Positions 8,083-17,012 of a stretch of 64,000 nucleotides of DNA are shown one piece after another. Positions within the stretch are counted from its first letter, which is position 1. Each line of letters opens with the position of its first letter. A model generated the notes under the pieces. The model did not search any database. It had not been told where the DNA came from and was given only the letters and a program-made list of their open reading frames with translations. This DNA is from Alkalilimnicola ehrlichii. GTDB taxonomy: Bacteria; Pseudomonadota; Gammaproteobacteria; Nitrococcales; AK92. The position numbers and the translations under genes are program-made. Location of the stretch: positions 62,001 to 126,000 of the forward strand of contig NZ_NFZV01000008.1 in the NCBI RefSeq assembly GCF_003399765.1. The letters run 5' to 3'.

Positions 8083-9140
8083 CCGGCATCGTGGTCGCCG
8101 GGTTCGCGGATGTGTTTGGCGCGATGGCGGATATTAAGAGGCGTAACGCTCAACTTACTCGTGGGAATCGAGCTGCTGCTGACGGATTTGCCGCTCAAGG
8201 AATCGGCGGCATCATCGGCGGCGCCGGCGGCTTTATGGTTGCGACCCATGCGCTACGGACGGGCTCGGTTGCACTGGTCAGCCCGGTCGGCTGGATGTTG
8301 GTTATTGTCGGGGCGTTGGTCGCGATTGGCGCAGGCTTCTACATCGCCCGAAACTTACGCACCCCCATCGAGCACTGGTTACAGCATTGTTATTGGGGGG
8401 AGCAACCGTACGCTGCCGACAACAAGCTCGCCGAGCGGGGCCGGCCTACGGTGTATTTCGGCAGCTGGAAAGACGACCCGCAGGCCGAGATCAAAGAGTT
8501 TTTCGAGATCGTGTACGGCTTCGAGCTCAAGCTCTTGTGGCGGCAGTTCCGCCGGCGGCGCAACCACGACTTCGGCCCGTCCGAGATCCCGCTGTCGACG
8601 CGGCATTACGGCGACATTAAGCCCGAGGATTTAAGCGATGAGTTGGACCGCCCGGGCGAGGGCCTGAGCATCGAAGTGGCGCTGCCGAATCAGACGGAAG
8701 GCCATGGCGGCGTTTATTTGCGGCTGACCTTTCAAGCCCCGCCGCCAGGCGCCGAACTCGGCGGGCGGGAGCTGGAGGAAGTCGTGTTTATCGGCGGCCG
8801 GAGCGACGACAACGGAGTCGACGGCTTGCCGCTGATAAGCCGCAACGGCAGCGGCAGCGAATCCACGTTCCAGGTGCCCCGCGGCCAGCCGGTGAGGCTC
8901 CGCATCGCGGAGGCCGACAACGGACTCGTCGTCATGCGCTGGTTTATCCATGCCATGCATCTTCCCGCCGGCGCCCGCTCGGCACGGGTCGAAATCGTCT
9001 ACGACCCGTATGGCGATCGGCGTGGTGTGATCCCGAGCTACGATGTGTTGGAAGCCACGGTGAGCGCGCCGATTACCCATCGACCCGGCGAGTTGAGCTA
9101 CGGCGTGCGGAAGACTTCCTATGGCATCGAGCTGGCGTAA
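8079..9140 (+). CDS. T6SS effector C-terminal part with two membrane segments
   Basis: The ATG at 8079 overlaps the previous stop (ATGA), giving 353 residues if translated alone; the SD is weak. Residues 38-60 (GIGGIIGGAGGFMVATHAL) and 65-90 (SPVGWMLVIVGALVAIGAG) are glycine-rich hydrophobic segments. They are followed by TPIEHWLQHCYWGEQPY, a block that in BTH_I2691-type effectors follows the membrane region. The last 250 residues are soluble and beta-rich. Adding one A to the run at 8074-8079 joins this frame to the preceding one, and a second added base near 5880 joins both to the PAAR domain. The total from 5462 to 9140 then becomes exactly 1227 codons including the stop. Two separate translationally coupled proteins remain possible. 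Confidence 0.6.
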   Translation: MTGIVVAGFADVFGAMADIKRRNAQLTRGNRAAADGFAAQGIGGIIGGAGGFMVATHALRTGSVALVSPVGWMLVIVGALVAIGAGFYIARNLRTPIEHWLQHCYWGEQPYAADNKLAERGRPTVYFGSWKDDPQAEIKEFFEIVYGFELKLLWRQFRRRRNHDFGPSEIPLSTRHYGDIKPEDLSDELDRPGEGLSIEVALPNQTEGHGGVYLRLTFQAPPPGAELGGRELEEVVFIGGRSDDNGVDGLPLISRNGSGSESTFQVPRGQPVRLRIAEADNGLVVMRWFIHAMHLPAGARSARVEIVYDPYGDRRGVIPSYDVLEATVSAPITHRPGELSYGVRKTSYGIELA

Positions 9141-9317
9141 GGGCCTTTATGCGCCGCTGCCCGCCAGCGATATCTCACCGAGTATCGTTGGGCGCGTGCT
9201 GGGCGTCGAAAAGAGGCTAACCCTTTCGCGGCCCATGGCTTCGGCTACAGCAGCTAGAACCGGCTCGTTACAATACGAAACAATTGAATTTAGAGTATCC
9301 ATTCAAGGAAACGTCCA

Positions 9318-10325
9318 ATGCTACGCACCCTCTTATGCCACCGCAGGGTATGGCCCATCGTCGCCGGCTTGCTATTCGTAATCGCCGGGCTCATGGGCGG
9401 CTGCGAACGGGCCGACACGGCTGACAACGCTAGCAACGGTCAGGTGCCTGAGCCTGCGGGCAGCACCCTCATGCTGGGGGAGACGCCGCTGAGTGGCAAA
9501 ATTGTCTACCGGCGGAGTGATCAACGCGTACGCAACTTTGAGTTCGTGACGCTCGACCTCGCGACCGGACACCAACGAAGCATCCCCGTAGCGTACGAAG
9601 TGAGCGGCCCTAACTTCTCACCAACGTCCAACTCTATTGTATTCCACATCACACGCGATCTACTGACCAACCCTCGCGATACGATCGCGTTTCTCGATTT
9701 AGAAACCGGCGCCGTGCGGGAGTTGGACAACCTGCCATATCGGGCTGCCCTGTTTCCTCGGTTCTCGCCCGATGGCCGCCAACTCGCCTTCTATGTGCTG
9801 ACCGATAACGAGTACCGCTCGAAGATCTACATTAGTGATCTGGATGGCCAGAACCTAACGCCGATCCCCTGCCCCGCCGAAGCGCTCTGCCGCCACCCCC
9901 AATGGCATCCCGAAGGAAACCGGCTCTTGTACGTGGCGGACGAGACCGAGGTTCACGAGATTGATCTGGCAACAGAAGAGATCAAAGTGCTTGATTCTGT
10001 GGCGGACGACAAGGGCTATGAAATACATCAAGCGATCTATCTCGACGGCGGCGAGACGATGGCCGTGTTATGGGATAGAACGTCGTTCCCTCGCCGGTCC
10101 GGCATTTCGCTTGTCCCGCGTGACGGAGAGAAAACAATCTTATACGAGCGGCGAGGCTCCATTCCCAGCATCTATCGTTCCGGGCTGCCTAATACGCTAT
10201 TCTTCGTTAAAACCAACCTGTTACGGAAAGAAATCGACATCTTTATCTACAATTATTTAACGGGGGAAGAGGTTAAGCTCTCGGAGGCGGATTGGTTTTC
10301 CGGGGGAGTGAACTGGAAGCCGTAA
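9318..10325 (+). CDS. Beta-propeller (PD40-type) lipoprotein, first of a tandem family; candidate effector immunity protein
   Basis: The 335-residue protein has a lipoprotein signal peptide (WPIVAGLLFVIAGLMGGC, lipobox LMGGC), so it should be anchored in the cell envelope. It then has TolB-like PD40 repeats: PNFSPTSNSIVFH, PRFSPDGRQLAFYV and PQWHPEGNRLLYVAD. RBS AAGGAA lies 7 bases before the ATG. The gene follows the T6SS effector by 177 bases and has a close tandem paralogue downstream. The N-terminal two thirds are almost identical to the paralogue while the last third differs strongly. Tandem, diversified envelope lipoproteins beside an effector suggest immunity, but this is inference; a general WD40-like scaffold is the alternative. 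Confidence 0.75.
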   Translation: MLRTLLCHRRVWPIVAGLLFVIAGLMGGCERADTADNASNGQVPEPAGSTLMLGETPLSGKIVYRRSDQRVRNFEFVTLDLATGHQRSIPVAYEVSGPNFSPTSNSIVFHITRDLLTNPRDTIAFLDLETGAVRELDNLPYRAALFPRFSPDGRQLAFYVLTDNEYRSKIYISDLDGQNLTPIPCPAEALCRHPQWHPEGNRLLYVADETEVHEIDLATEEIKVLDSVADDKGYEIHQAIYLDGGETMAVLWDRTSFPRRSGISLVPRDGEKTILYERRGSIPSIYRSGLPNTLFFVKTNLLRKEIDIFIYNYLTGEEVKLSEADWFSGGVNWKP

Positions 10326-10421
10326 ATATAGCCTACCCTATGTAGGGCTTGCCCGCCGCATATGCCCAGCACCCAGAACAACAAACAACTGCACTCAAAG
10401 TACCAAGACAAGGAAATTCCG

Positions 10422-11432
10422 GTGCCGCACTCCTTCTTACGCCACCGCCGAGCACGGCCCATTGTCGCGAGCTTGCTGCTCGCGGCAGCCGGGCTCATGG
10501 TCGGCTGCGAACGTGCCGACACGGCTGGCAACGGCCATGCACCTGAGGCCGGAGGCAGCCCCCTTACGCTCGGGGAGACGCCGCTGAGTGGCGAACTTGT
10601 TTTTCTGCAAAGCAATATGCGTATGCAGGACTTCGAGTTCGTGACGCTCGACCTCGCAACCGGGGAAAAACGGCGCTATCACGTCGGCTACGAAGTAAGC
10701 GGCCCCAACTTCTCGCCGACCTCTAACGCTATCGTGTTCCATATCACCCGAGATCTACTGACCAACCCTCGCGATACGATCGCGTTTCTCGACTTAGAGA
10801 CCGGCGCCGTACGGGAGCTGGATAACCTGCCTTATCAAGCCGCGCTCTTTCCCAGGTTTTCCCCCGACGGCCGCCAACTGGCCTTCTATGTGCTGACCGA
10901 TAACGAGTACCGCTCAAAGATCTACCTCAGCGATCTGGATGGCCAGGACCTAACGCCGATCCCCTGTCCCGCCGAAGCGCTCTGCCGCCACCCACACTGG
11001 CACCCGAGCGGAAATCGGCTCTTGTATGTGGCGGACGAGACCGAGATCCACGAGATCGATTTGGCAACGGAAGAAGTGAAAGTCTTTCGCTCTTTTGTCG
11101 GCGATAACAACCGAACGCTGTCAAGAGCCATTTATCTTAAAGAAGGGAACAAGATCGCGGTGCTGTGGAGAGATAAAGGCTTTCCCCGACGAAACGGCAT
11201 AACGCTGATATACCCAGAAGACGAGAAAGAAGTTGTCTATGAAGGCCGGACGCGGATTCCCAGTATCTACGAGGTTGACATTCCCGACACGATCGCTTTA
11301 GCCAAAACTAACCTATTGGCTAGAACGCTAGATGCCTTTTTATATAACTACGTGACGGGTGAAGAGCTCCAAATCTCCGAGCCTGACCGGTTGTCGGGCG
11401 GCGTGCATGGACGGCGGAAGGAAATGCACTAG
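10422..11432 (+). CDS. Beta-propeller (PD40-type) lipoprotein, second tandem copy
   Basis: The GTG at 10422 is chosen over the upstream ATG at 10362. It has AAGGAA at the same spacing as the first copy and gives 336 residues against 335. The signal peptide ends in LMVGC. The PD40 repeats (PNFSPTSNAIVFH, PRFSPDGRQLAFYV, PHWHPSGNRLLYVAD) differ from copy one at only a few positions. After about residue 225 the two proteins diverge (FRSFVGDNNRTLSRAIYLKEG here). The C terminus reads GGVHGRRKEMH where copy one has GGVNWKP, so a small slip at the very end is possible. Origin by tandem duplication is clear. Confidence 0.75.
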   Translation: MPHSFLRHRRARPIVASLLLAAAGLMVGCERADTAGNGHAPEAGGSPLTLGETPLSGELVFLQSNMRMQDFEFVTLDLATGEKRRYHVGYEVSGPNFSPTSNAIVFHITRDLLTNPRDTIAFLDLETGAVRELDNLPYQAALFPRFSPDGRQLAFYVLTDNEYRSKIYLSDLDGQDLTPIPCPAEALCRHPHWHPSGNRLLYVADETEIHEIDLATEEVKVFRSFVGDNNRTLSRAIYLKEGNKIAVLWRDKGFPRRNGITLIYPEDEKEVVYEGRTRIPSIYEVDIPDTIALAKTNLLARTLDAFLYNYVTGEELQISEPDRLSGGVHGRRKEMH

Positions 11433-11471
11433 CGGCCACAGGATTCAAAACACCAGTACAAGGGACTTCCC

Positions 11472-11576
11472 GTGCTGCATACCTTCTCATGTCACCGCCA
11501 GACCCGGACGGCTGTCGCCGGCTTGCTGCTCGCAGTTGCCGGGCTCATGGTCGGCGGTGACATACGAGGGGGATAG
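11472..11576 (+). pseudogene. Remnant of a third tandem lipoprotein gene
   Basis: After copy two, the sequence repeats the leader of the family: an AAGGGA-like RBS, GTG at 11472, a histidine/arginine-rich n-region (VLHTFSCHRQTRT) and a hydrophobic core AGLLLAVAGLMVGG. The lipobox cysteine is replaced by glycine and the frame ends at TAG 11574-11576. Nothing of the propeller follows. The breakpoint abuts a decayed toxin gene on the other strand, so a deletion or recombination removed both. Confidence 0.7.
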
Positions 11577-11579
11577 CAT

Positions 11580-11633
11580 TCACCTTTTCTTGGATCGACA
11601 CCCTAATCCAGTTGTGACGACGTTAGTGTCCAT
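11580..11633 (-). pseudogene. Truncated PIN-domain (FitB/VapC-like) toxin start
   Basis: Reading from 11633 on the minus strand, MDTNVV matches the first strand of PIN toxins (typically LLDTNVVSEL) directly after the antitoxin gene. Homology ends after about six codons and the frame stops at 11580. The rest of the toxin, including the other acidic residues, is absent. The break coincides with the end of the third lipoprotein remnant. Confidence 0.55.
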
Positions 11634-11861
11634 CAAAAATGCCCGGCGCCTCGTTGTCGTCGACCCGCGCAAATCGGCATCGCGACCAACGTCCGGCATT
11701 TCCGCCAGAACCTCCGCGAGGCTTCTCCGAGGCGTCTGACACAACGCCTGCTCAAGAATCGCTCGGTGCTCGGCCTCCACGCTACAGCGATTCCGTGCGG
11801 CGCGTTCCTTGAGCGCTTGGGCAACCCTAGCGTCCACTCCGCGTACTAATAACTTCGCCAT
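11623..11861 (-). pseudogene. FitA-like ribbon-helix-helix antitoxin (orphan, with a frame break)
   Basis: The ATG at 11861 follows GGAGG at 6 bases and encodes MAKLLVRGVDARVAQALKER, then CSVEAEHRAILEQAL, the N-terminal DNA-binding ribbon and helices of FitA/VapB-type antitoxins, then SLAEVLAEMPDVGRDAD. In the family the tail continues as an acidic toxin-binding segment. Here one added base in the T-run (plus-strand 11671-11673) gives FARVDDNEAPGIF and a stop at 11623, overlapping the toxin start as usual. As written the frame instead runs through the toxin remnant to 11580. The toxin is gone, so this is an orphan antitoxin; whether the frame break is real or a base-calling error cannot be told. 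Confidence 0.6.
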
Positions 11862-12096
11862 ACTCGCCTCCACGTCTTGCCCCGCTCTCACGGACTCCGC
11901 CGCGCCATGACTGCTATCAATGATAGCGCACCCAACTAAAGCGTAAGGGACAGCAGGACTGCTACTCGGCTGCGACACAGCTATTAAGCAAAAACTAACG
12001 GACAATCCAGGAAATCATCTCTATTCCAGTCCAAAATAAGAGAGTGCGCCCCTCTAGTTCAAAGGCTCGCGGCTAGGACAAGAAAAAGGAGCAACC

Positions 12097-12592
12097 ATGC
12101 TAACTAACCACTTGGAAGCACACGCCATCAATGTCGTCACCGACAAATTCGCCCGAAAAAGAAAACATTCAAGCACACAATCGACGTCTACCTGAAAGAT
12201 TCCAATCTCTACTCGAACGTATATTTCTCCAGATACTTCGAGTGGCAAGGAGTTTGCCGAGAGCGCTGGTTTTATGAGTGCATATCGAAGGATATCCTTC
12301 AATCGAAAGGTGTTTTTTTACTAAGCACGCATCCCAGGATTACGTAAAAGAGACCTTCCCTTTTCAGTCGGTTGATTGCCTAATAAATAGCTTCAACATC
12401 AGGAAGTGCTCCTTCAGCCTTCAGTTCAAATTTTATGTTTCAAACGAGCTAGTCTCGTTAGGACATCAGGTACTCGTCTTTGCAGACTATAACAAGCGCC
12501 CCAAGCGGCTTCCGGAATCCGTTCTTCGTAAGATAAAAGATTTCGAAGCCAAACCGATAAAGGCCGGCGACAGACTTGTCTCAGCACACTGA
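12097..12592 (+). CDS. Hotdog-fold acyl-CoA thioesterase-like protein (two frame breaks)
   Basis: Joining three frames gives about 165 residues with the family pattern: a segment DVYLKDSNLYSNVYFSRYFE, then WQGVCRERWFYE, then HASQDYVKETFPFQ, and near the end RLPESVLRKIKDFE. This resembles 4HBT/CalE7-type acyl thioesterases, in which D-x-N and the following residues line the active site. RBS AAGGAG lies upstream of the ATG at 12097. Frame changes are needed near 12155-12165 (A5-G-A4) and 12311-12318 (T7); each is repaired by one added base, so a sequencing error is likelier than decay. The gene converges on a 7TM sensor kinase gene and shares a terminator with it. A role in producing an acyl signal for that kinase is conceivable but speculative. 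Confidence 0.6.
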
Positions 12593-12621
12593 GCCTATCT
12601 ATAGCTGGAATACAAGCAACA

Positions 12622-12672
12622 AAAGGGGCCAAGGCGCACTTAGTACACTGAGGGCAGCCCTGGCCCCTCTTT
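12622..12672. terminator. Bidirectional terminator between thioesterase and sensor kinase
   Basis: AGGGGCCA at 12624-12631 pairs with TGGCCCCT at 12661-12668, followed by CTTTG on the plus strand and preceded by an A-rich stretch that gives U residues on the minus strand. It lies between two convergent genes and overlaps the last codons of the repaired kinase frame. Confidence 0.6.
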
Positions 12673-14081
12673 GCTTGCAAGCTTATTTTGTGAGTCACTA
12701 GCCGTAGAAACTGGAGGGAACTCTAAGATAAATGTAGTAAACCCCCCTCTACTGATTCGCATATTATCCTGCCACCAAAAAGCTCCATAACCCGGTAGCA
12801 AAATGCCAAACCAATACCTGCGCCAGCTCCCGCCTGCTTAGTACTGTAGTAAGGTTCAAAAATGTGCGGAAGCGAAGCTTTAGGTATTCCCACTCCTTCA
12901 TCCCTTACTAACAGCTTATTTACATCACTCTGACATATCAGGGAAACTGTTATATTACCTTTTTCAGCAGCTTTGATTGCATGAACAGCATTTTTCATAA
13001 GATTGAACAGCACGTGGACGAGCAAAGGTTTTGCACCGAGAAAAACAAAGTCCGTATCGGTTTCCATTCTTACCCGACTCTCTACGTTGGGCTCAAAGGG
13101 ATATGTGTCAAAAGCCTCTCTCACACACTCTCTAGCCGAACAAAATGAAAAGTCCTTCCTATCCATAGAATCAACCCTAGCGGCTGAAAGAATCATATCA
13201 ATCGTGACGTTGACACGGCTGACGCCGTAGCCTATGCGTCCTCCTATATTTTCCAAGGCTTCAATCTCACGCCTTCGTAACCAGGGCACTTGAAGGTTAT
13301 GCGCAATCGCTTTCTTGTACCCTTCAATCAGCACCGGTAAGCAGCGCTCAAGAGTAATCCCTTGATAACCTATGCTCGCAAGCGGAGTACGAATTTCATG
13401 CACAATCGCCGCGGCAAGCGCCATGGGGCTCGTCAGCAAGCCATGTCGCGTAATGGCTATGGATATGATGCCCAGGCTTATTGCAAGAAAACCGGCACCC
13501 GGCGGGTACATTTCTAGCCCATAGTTAACCAGGTAGTCCACGGCAGCAAAAAAGTAGACCAACAAGGCTATGAGACAAAGCTTTAACCGAGCACGCTGTA
13601 CCGAAACCGCTTCGTACATTCCGACATAGGTAATGTAAAGCCCTCTGCTGACGACGATAAACGTCTGAGCCAAGTGCAAAGGATGGAGAACGCCCGCGCT
13701 CGGATAGTAGCCCCAAAAATATTCTCTGTAGCCGTCCACAATAAGGTCGGACGCCAGTAACAAACCTGCCAGAAACGTCGCGACCCCATAGGAAATCAAG
13801 ACGTAGTCTCGCTCCCTATAGCGGTTATTCACTTCGACAAGAAAGTGATACAGCGTGGTGGGAAGAAAGAGAATGACAAAATAACCGGCCTTTATGGCGA
13901 TCATCGCCCAGTCGCTTGTTTCTAACTGAAATAGGAAGGACCAAGTACCCTGCCAAAGAAAGGTGGCGAAGCACATGGCGAAAAACGAGACAGTTACTCG
14001 CGTTACGCCTTTGGCTAAGAAGGCATAGATGCCATAGGCAAGAAAAAGGACGGCAACTAGGGCGGGTATGATTGAGTACAT
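12640..14081 (-). CDS. 7TM sensor histidine kinase (CqsS/LqsS-like architecture, no receiver domain)
   Basis: The N-terminal 230 residues contain about seven hydrophobic segments (for example SIIPALVAVLFLAYGIYAFL and GAGFLAISLGIISIAI), as in HisKA_7TM kinases. The H-box VHEIRTPLASIGYQ follows, then the N-box NLMKNAVHAIKAA, G1 VRDEGVGIP and G2 GIGLAFC with GGRIICES. This layout is that of quorum-sensing kinases such as CqsS and LqsS. The ATG at 14081 is preferred to the non-ATG start at 14138. As written the frame ends at 12723 (GGLLHLS). Adding one base to the C6 run at 12742-12747 gives GGFTTFILEFPP, the expected strand, and a stop at 12640. No response regulator gene is adjacent. Confidence 0.75.
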
Positions 14082-14206
14082 GATATTACATACAAGGTCC
14101 AACAGGACAATATTGCTACAATCAGTATGGAATATCAAACAATCAAGAAAAATATAACGAATAACTAAATAATAAAAAGTGAGAACATATCAGGTATTTA
14201 GAAAAC

Positions 14207-15268
14207 TCATTTATGCTCTAACGCAAAACGGATCAACGCCAGGCAAAGCGCGAGAATCAACGGGCCGAGCAGCAAGCCGACCATTCCGAAGGCGGCGGCG
14301 CCACCGATGACGCCGAGGAATACCGTCAAGGTTCCGATCGGCGCACGGCCGGAGACCAGAAAAGGCCGCAGGAAATTATCGACCGTGCTGACAAGCACTC
14401 CCCAAGCCAATAAAGCAATAGCACTGCCCCAACGCCCCTGCACGGCAAGCACGATTGCCGCCGGCCCCCACAGCAACGGGGTGCCGACCACCGGCAGCAA
14501 GGCGACCAAAATACCTACGGCACCGAAGACAACCGGTGCCGGTAGCCCTAGCACGGCGAAGGCGGCCCCAAGCATTACCCCTTGAATCACGGCCGTTAAA
14601 CCGATACCGAATACCAAGGCATGGACCGCATCGCGAAGGTGTTTATTAAGGTGAGTCTTGGAGGCATCCGGTAGCGGTATCAGGCCCTGAACGGCATCAA
14701 GGATCGCCTGCCCGTCGCGTAGGAGGAAAAACAAGGCAAAGATCGCGACCGTAAAACCCAACGCCGTACCGAAGGCACCGACGAAGATTTTGCCGCCTAA
14801 ACCGGCTAAGGCTTCCAAGCTTGCCTTCGCGCTTTCTCCGGCCCATTGGCGGAGCTCGGCAGGGCTAACGCCTATCAGCTGTTGGATACGTTCTAGCGCC
14901 GGTTGCAGCACTCCCCCCTCGATATCCGGTGCCTGCTCGCGGGCGAAATCTTCGATAACCGGTGCGATTTCCGCCAACTCCACAACAAAGGCAGCGCCTA
15001 AGGCGGCGACCGGGCCGAGGAGGATGACGACGGTGGCAAGCGTTAGTAAACTCGCCGATAAATTCTCGCGCCCCCGCAGCAAAGCCGTGAACCGCACATG
15101 CAGCGGATAAGCGAGCAGAGCGATCAAGGCGGACCAGACCAGGGCGGAGAAAAGCGGGGATAGGATTCGATAAACCAGCACCCCTAATACGAGCACCAGG
15201 CCCACACCGAACGCACGGGCGTAGAAGCGGTCGCCCGTTAGGGCTGAGCGAGACTCGGGCGCCACCAT
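14207..15268 (-). CDS. AI-2E family transporter / permease (UPF0118, PerM/TqsA-like)
   Basis: The 353-residue integral membrane protein matches the AI-2E transporter family: two N-terminal hydrophobic segments (VLVLGVLVYRILSPLFSAL and WSALIALLAYPL), an amphipathic middle with LSPAELRQWA-like helices, and several C-terminal membrane spans including FGAVGILVALLPVVGTPLLW and GVIGGAAAFGMVGLLLGPL. AGGAGG lies 5 bases before the ATG at 15268. Members export small molecules, AI-2 in the case of TqsA; the substrate here is unknown. It is a single gene divergent from selO. Confidence 0.85.
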   Translation of the reverse strand: MVAPESRSALTGDRFYARAFGVGLVLVLGVLVYRILSPLFSALVWSALIALLAYPLHVRFTALLRGRENLSASLLTLATVVILLGPVAALGAAFVVELAEIAPVIEDFAREQAPDIEGGVLQPALERIQQLIGVSPAELRQWAGESAKASLEALAGLGGKIFVGAFGTALGFTVAIFALFFLLRDGQAILDAVQGLIPLPDASKTHLNKHLRDAVHALVFGIGLTAVIQGVMLGAAFAVLGLPAPVVFGAVGILVALLPVVGTPLLWGPAAIVLAVQGRWGSAIALLAWGVLVSTVDNFLRPFLVSGRAPIGTLTVFLGVIGGAAAFGMVGLLLGPLILALCLALIRFALEHK

Positions 15269-15430
15269 TCAGTCCTCCTGACCGCGTTCCCCTGCAACGT
15301 TTAGTTGGGGTACAACAACCGCCAGCAAAGCCTGAACAACACGGGGCGGTGTCGGAAAACCTTGCCAGAACCCCTATTGTTTGCGCCAATATACCCCCAA
15401 GAGTGAGCCTTACCGATTGCCGGAGTCAGC

Positions 15431-16912
15431 ATGTTTCCTCAGTTCAGCCTGCAATACAGCCGCCTACCGGAGCGTTTCTATCAGCATTTCGAGCCGGCGC
15501 CGGTTAAGCGCCCGCGCCTAATCGCGTTCAACCGCGGGCTGGCCGAACAACTCGGGTTTGACTTGAGCGCGTATCCGGGCGACGACAAAGCGGCCGAGTA
15601 CTTCGCCGGCAACTTGATACCGCCCGGCGCCGAACCGCTGGCGCAAGCCTACGCAGGCCACCAGTTCGGCGGTTTCGTTCCGCAATTAGGAGACGGGCGC
15701 GCCGTGTTGCTCGGGGAAGTCCTCGATAGGAACGGGTGCCTGCGCGATATTCAACTCAAAGGCGCCGGCCGCACCCCGTTCTCGCGAGGCGGCGACGGGC
15801 GAGCGCCGTTGGGGCCGGTACTGCGAGAGTATGTAGTTAGCGAGGCAATGCACGCGCTGGGCATTCCTACCACGCGCGCCTTGGCGGCGGTGAGCACGGG
15901 AGAGCACGTCTACCGCGAGATTCCCATGCCTGGGGGCATACTGACGCGCGTAGCCGCAAGCCATATCCGCGTCGGCACCTTCGAGTATTTTGCCGCCCGC
16001 GGCGACCTTGAAGGACTCAAGCGGCTCGCGGACCACGTTATCGCGCGCCATTATCCCAGCCTCGCCTCGCTGGCCGACGACCAACGCTATCTGGCGCTGG
16101 TGGAAAACGTCCAGCTCCAACAGGCTCGCCTCATCGCCCGCTGGATGGGTGTCGGCTTTATTCATGGGGTTATGAATACCGACAACACCTCCACGGCCGG
16201 CGAGACGATCGATTACGGCCCGTGCGCCTTTATGGAGAAGTACGATCCGCGGACGGTGTTCAGCTCTATCGATCAGAACGGGCGCTACGCCTATGGCAAT
16301 CAACCGGCTATCGGGCAATGGAACATCGCTCGCTTCGCGGAAACCTTGCTGCCTTTAATCGATTCCGATCAGCATCGTGCCATCGAGCGGGCTACCGAGC
16401 TGATTCAACGTTTTCCGGCTCTTTATCGGGCCGAGTGGCTCGCGGTCATGCGCGCAAAGTTGGGGCTATGTCGAGACGATAAGGAGGATTTTGCGCTGGC
16501 CGAGGCTTTGCTCGCTGCTATGCACAGCGGCCGCGCCGATTTCACGCTCACGTTCCGACGGCTGTGCGACTGTGCCGAATCGCCGGCGCACGACGAGCCC
16601 CTACTGGCACTGTTTGAGCAAGCGCAAGCGGTCGAGGCATGGCTGCCGCGTTGGCGCGAGCGGCTTACCGAGGAACCTGCTTCGGCGGCGGAGGTGGCGG
16701 ACCGGATGCGCCGCACCAACCCGTTCTACATTCCCCGCAACCATTTGGTCGAGCACATGATCGAGGCGGCTATCGAGCGAGACGATTACCTGCCGCTGCA
16801 TAGACTCAACGAGGTGCTGGCGCGGCCGTTCGACGAGCAGCCCGGGCGGGAGCGCTACGCGCAACCGGCCACGCCTCAGGAGCAGGTTTACCGTACCTTC
16901 TGCGGGACTTAA
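15431..16912 (+). CDS. selO: Protein adenylyltransferase SelO (YdiU/UPF0061)
   Basis: The 493-residue protein has the full SelO pseudokinase pattern: AYAGHQFGGFVPQLGDGRA near residue 75, DIQLKGAGRTPFSRGGDGRA, LGIPTTRALAAVSTGE, HGVMNTDNTS and IDYGPCAFMEKYDP. SelO transfers AMP to Ser/Thr/Tyr of target proteins with ATP bound in inverted orientation and takes part in redox homeostasis. The C terminus is YRTFCGT, with a cysteine near the end, and another cysteine sits in the activation-loop segment GPCAF. These are the positions of the reported redox-sensitive pair in bacterial SelO. GGAG precedes the ATG by 5 bases. It is a single gene, full length. Confidence 0.95.
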   Translation: MFPQFSLQYSRLPERFYQHFEPAPVKRPRLIAFNRGLAEQLGFDLSAYPGDDKAAEYFAGNLIPPGAEPLAQAYAGHQFGGFVPQLGDGRAVLLGEVLDRNGCLRDIQLKGAGRTPFSRGGDGRAPLGPVLREYVVSEAMHALGIPTTRALAAVSTGEHVYREIPMPGGILTRVAASHIRVGTFEYFAARGDLEGLKRLADHVIARHYPSLASLADDQRYLALVENVQLQQARLIARWMGVGFIHGVMNTDNTSTAGETIDYGPCAFMEKYDPRTVFSSIDQNGRYAYGNQPAIGQWNIARFAETLLPLIDSDQHRAIERATELIQRFPALYRAEWLAVMRAKLGLCRDDKEDFALAEALLAAMHSGRADFTLTFRRLCDCAESPAHDEPLLALFEQAQAVEAWLPRWRERLTEEPASAAEVADRMRRTNPFYIPRNHLVEHMIEAAIERDDYLPLHRLNEVLARPFDEQPGRERYAQPATPQEQVYRTFCGT

Positions 16913-17012
16913 ACGCCTAAACGACGTCGTCGCGGTCGCACCGCTGCGGTTTGCGAACGATTCGCAGGCATTAATCTTGCTAAAGTCTCATCAGAGCAGA
17001 CAGGGAGGCGCT

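Noticed and set aside
1529-9140. Complete type VI secretion system
   Set aside because: No Tss core genes (sheath, baseplate, ClpV, membrane complex) are in the window; only a cargo/accessory operon is present.
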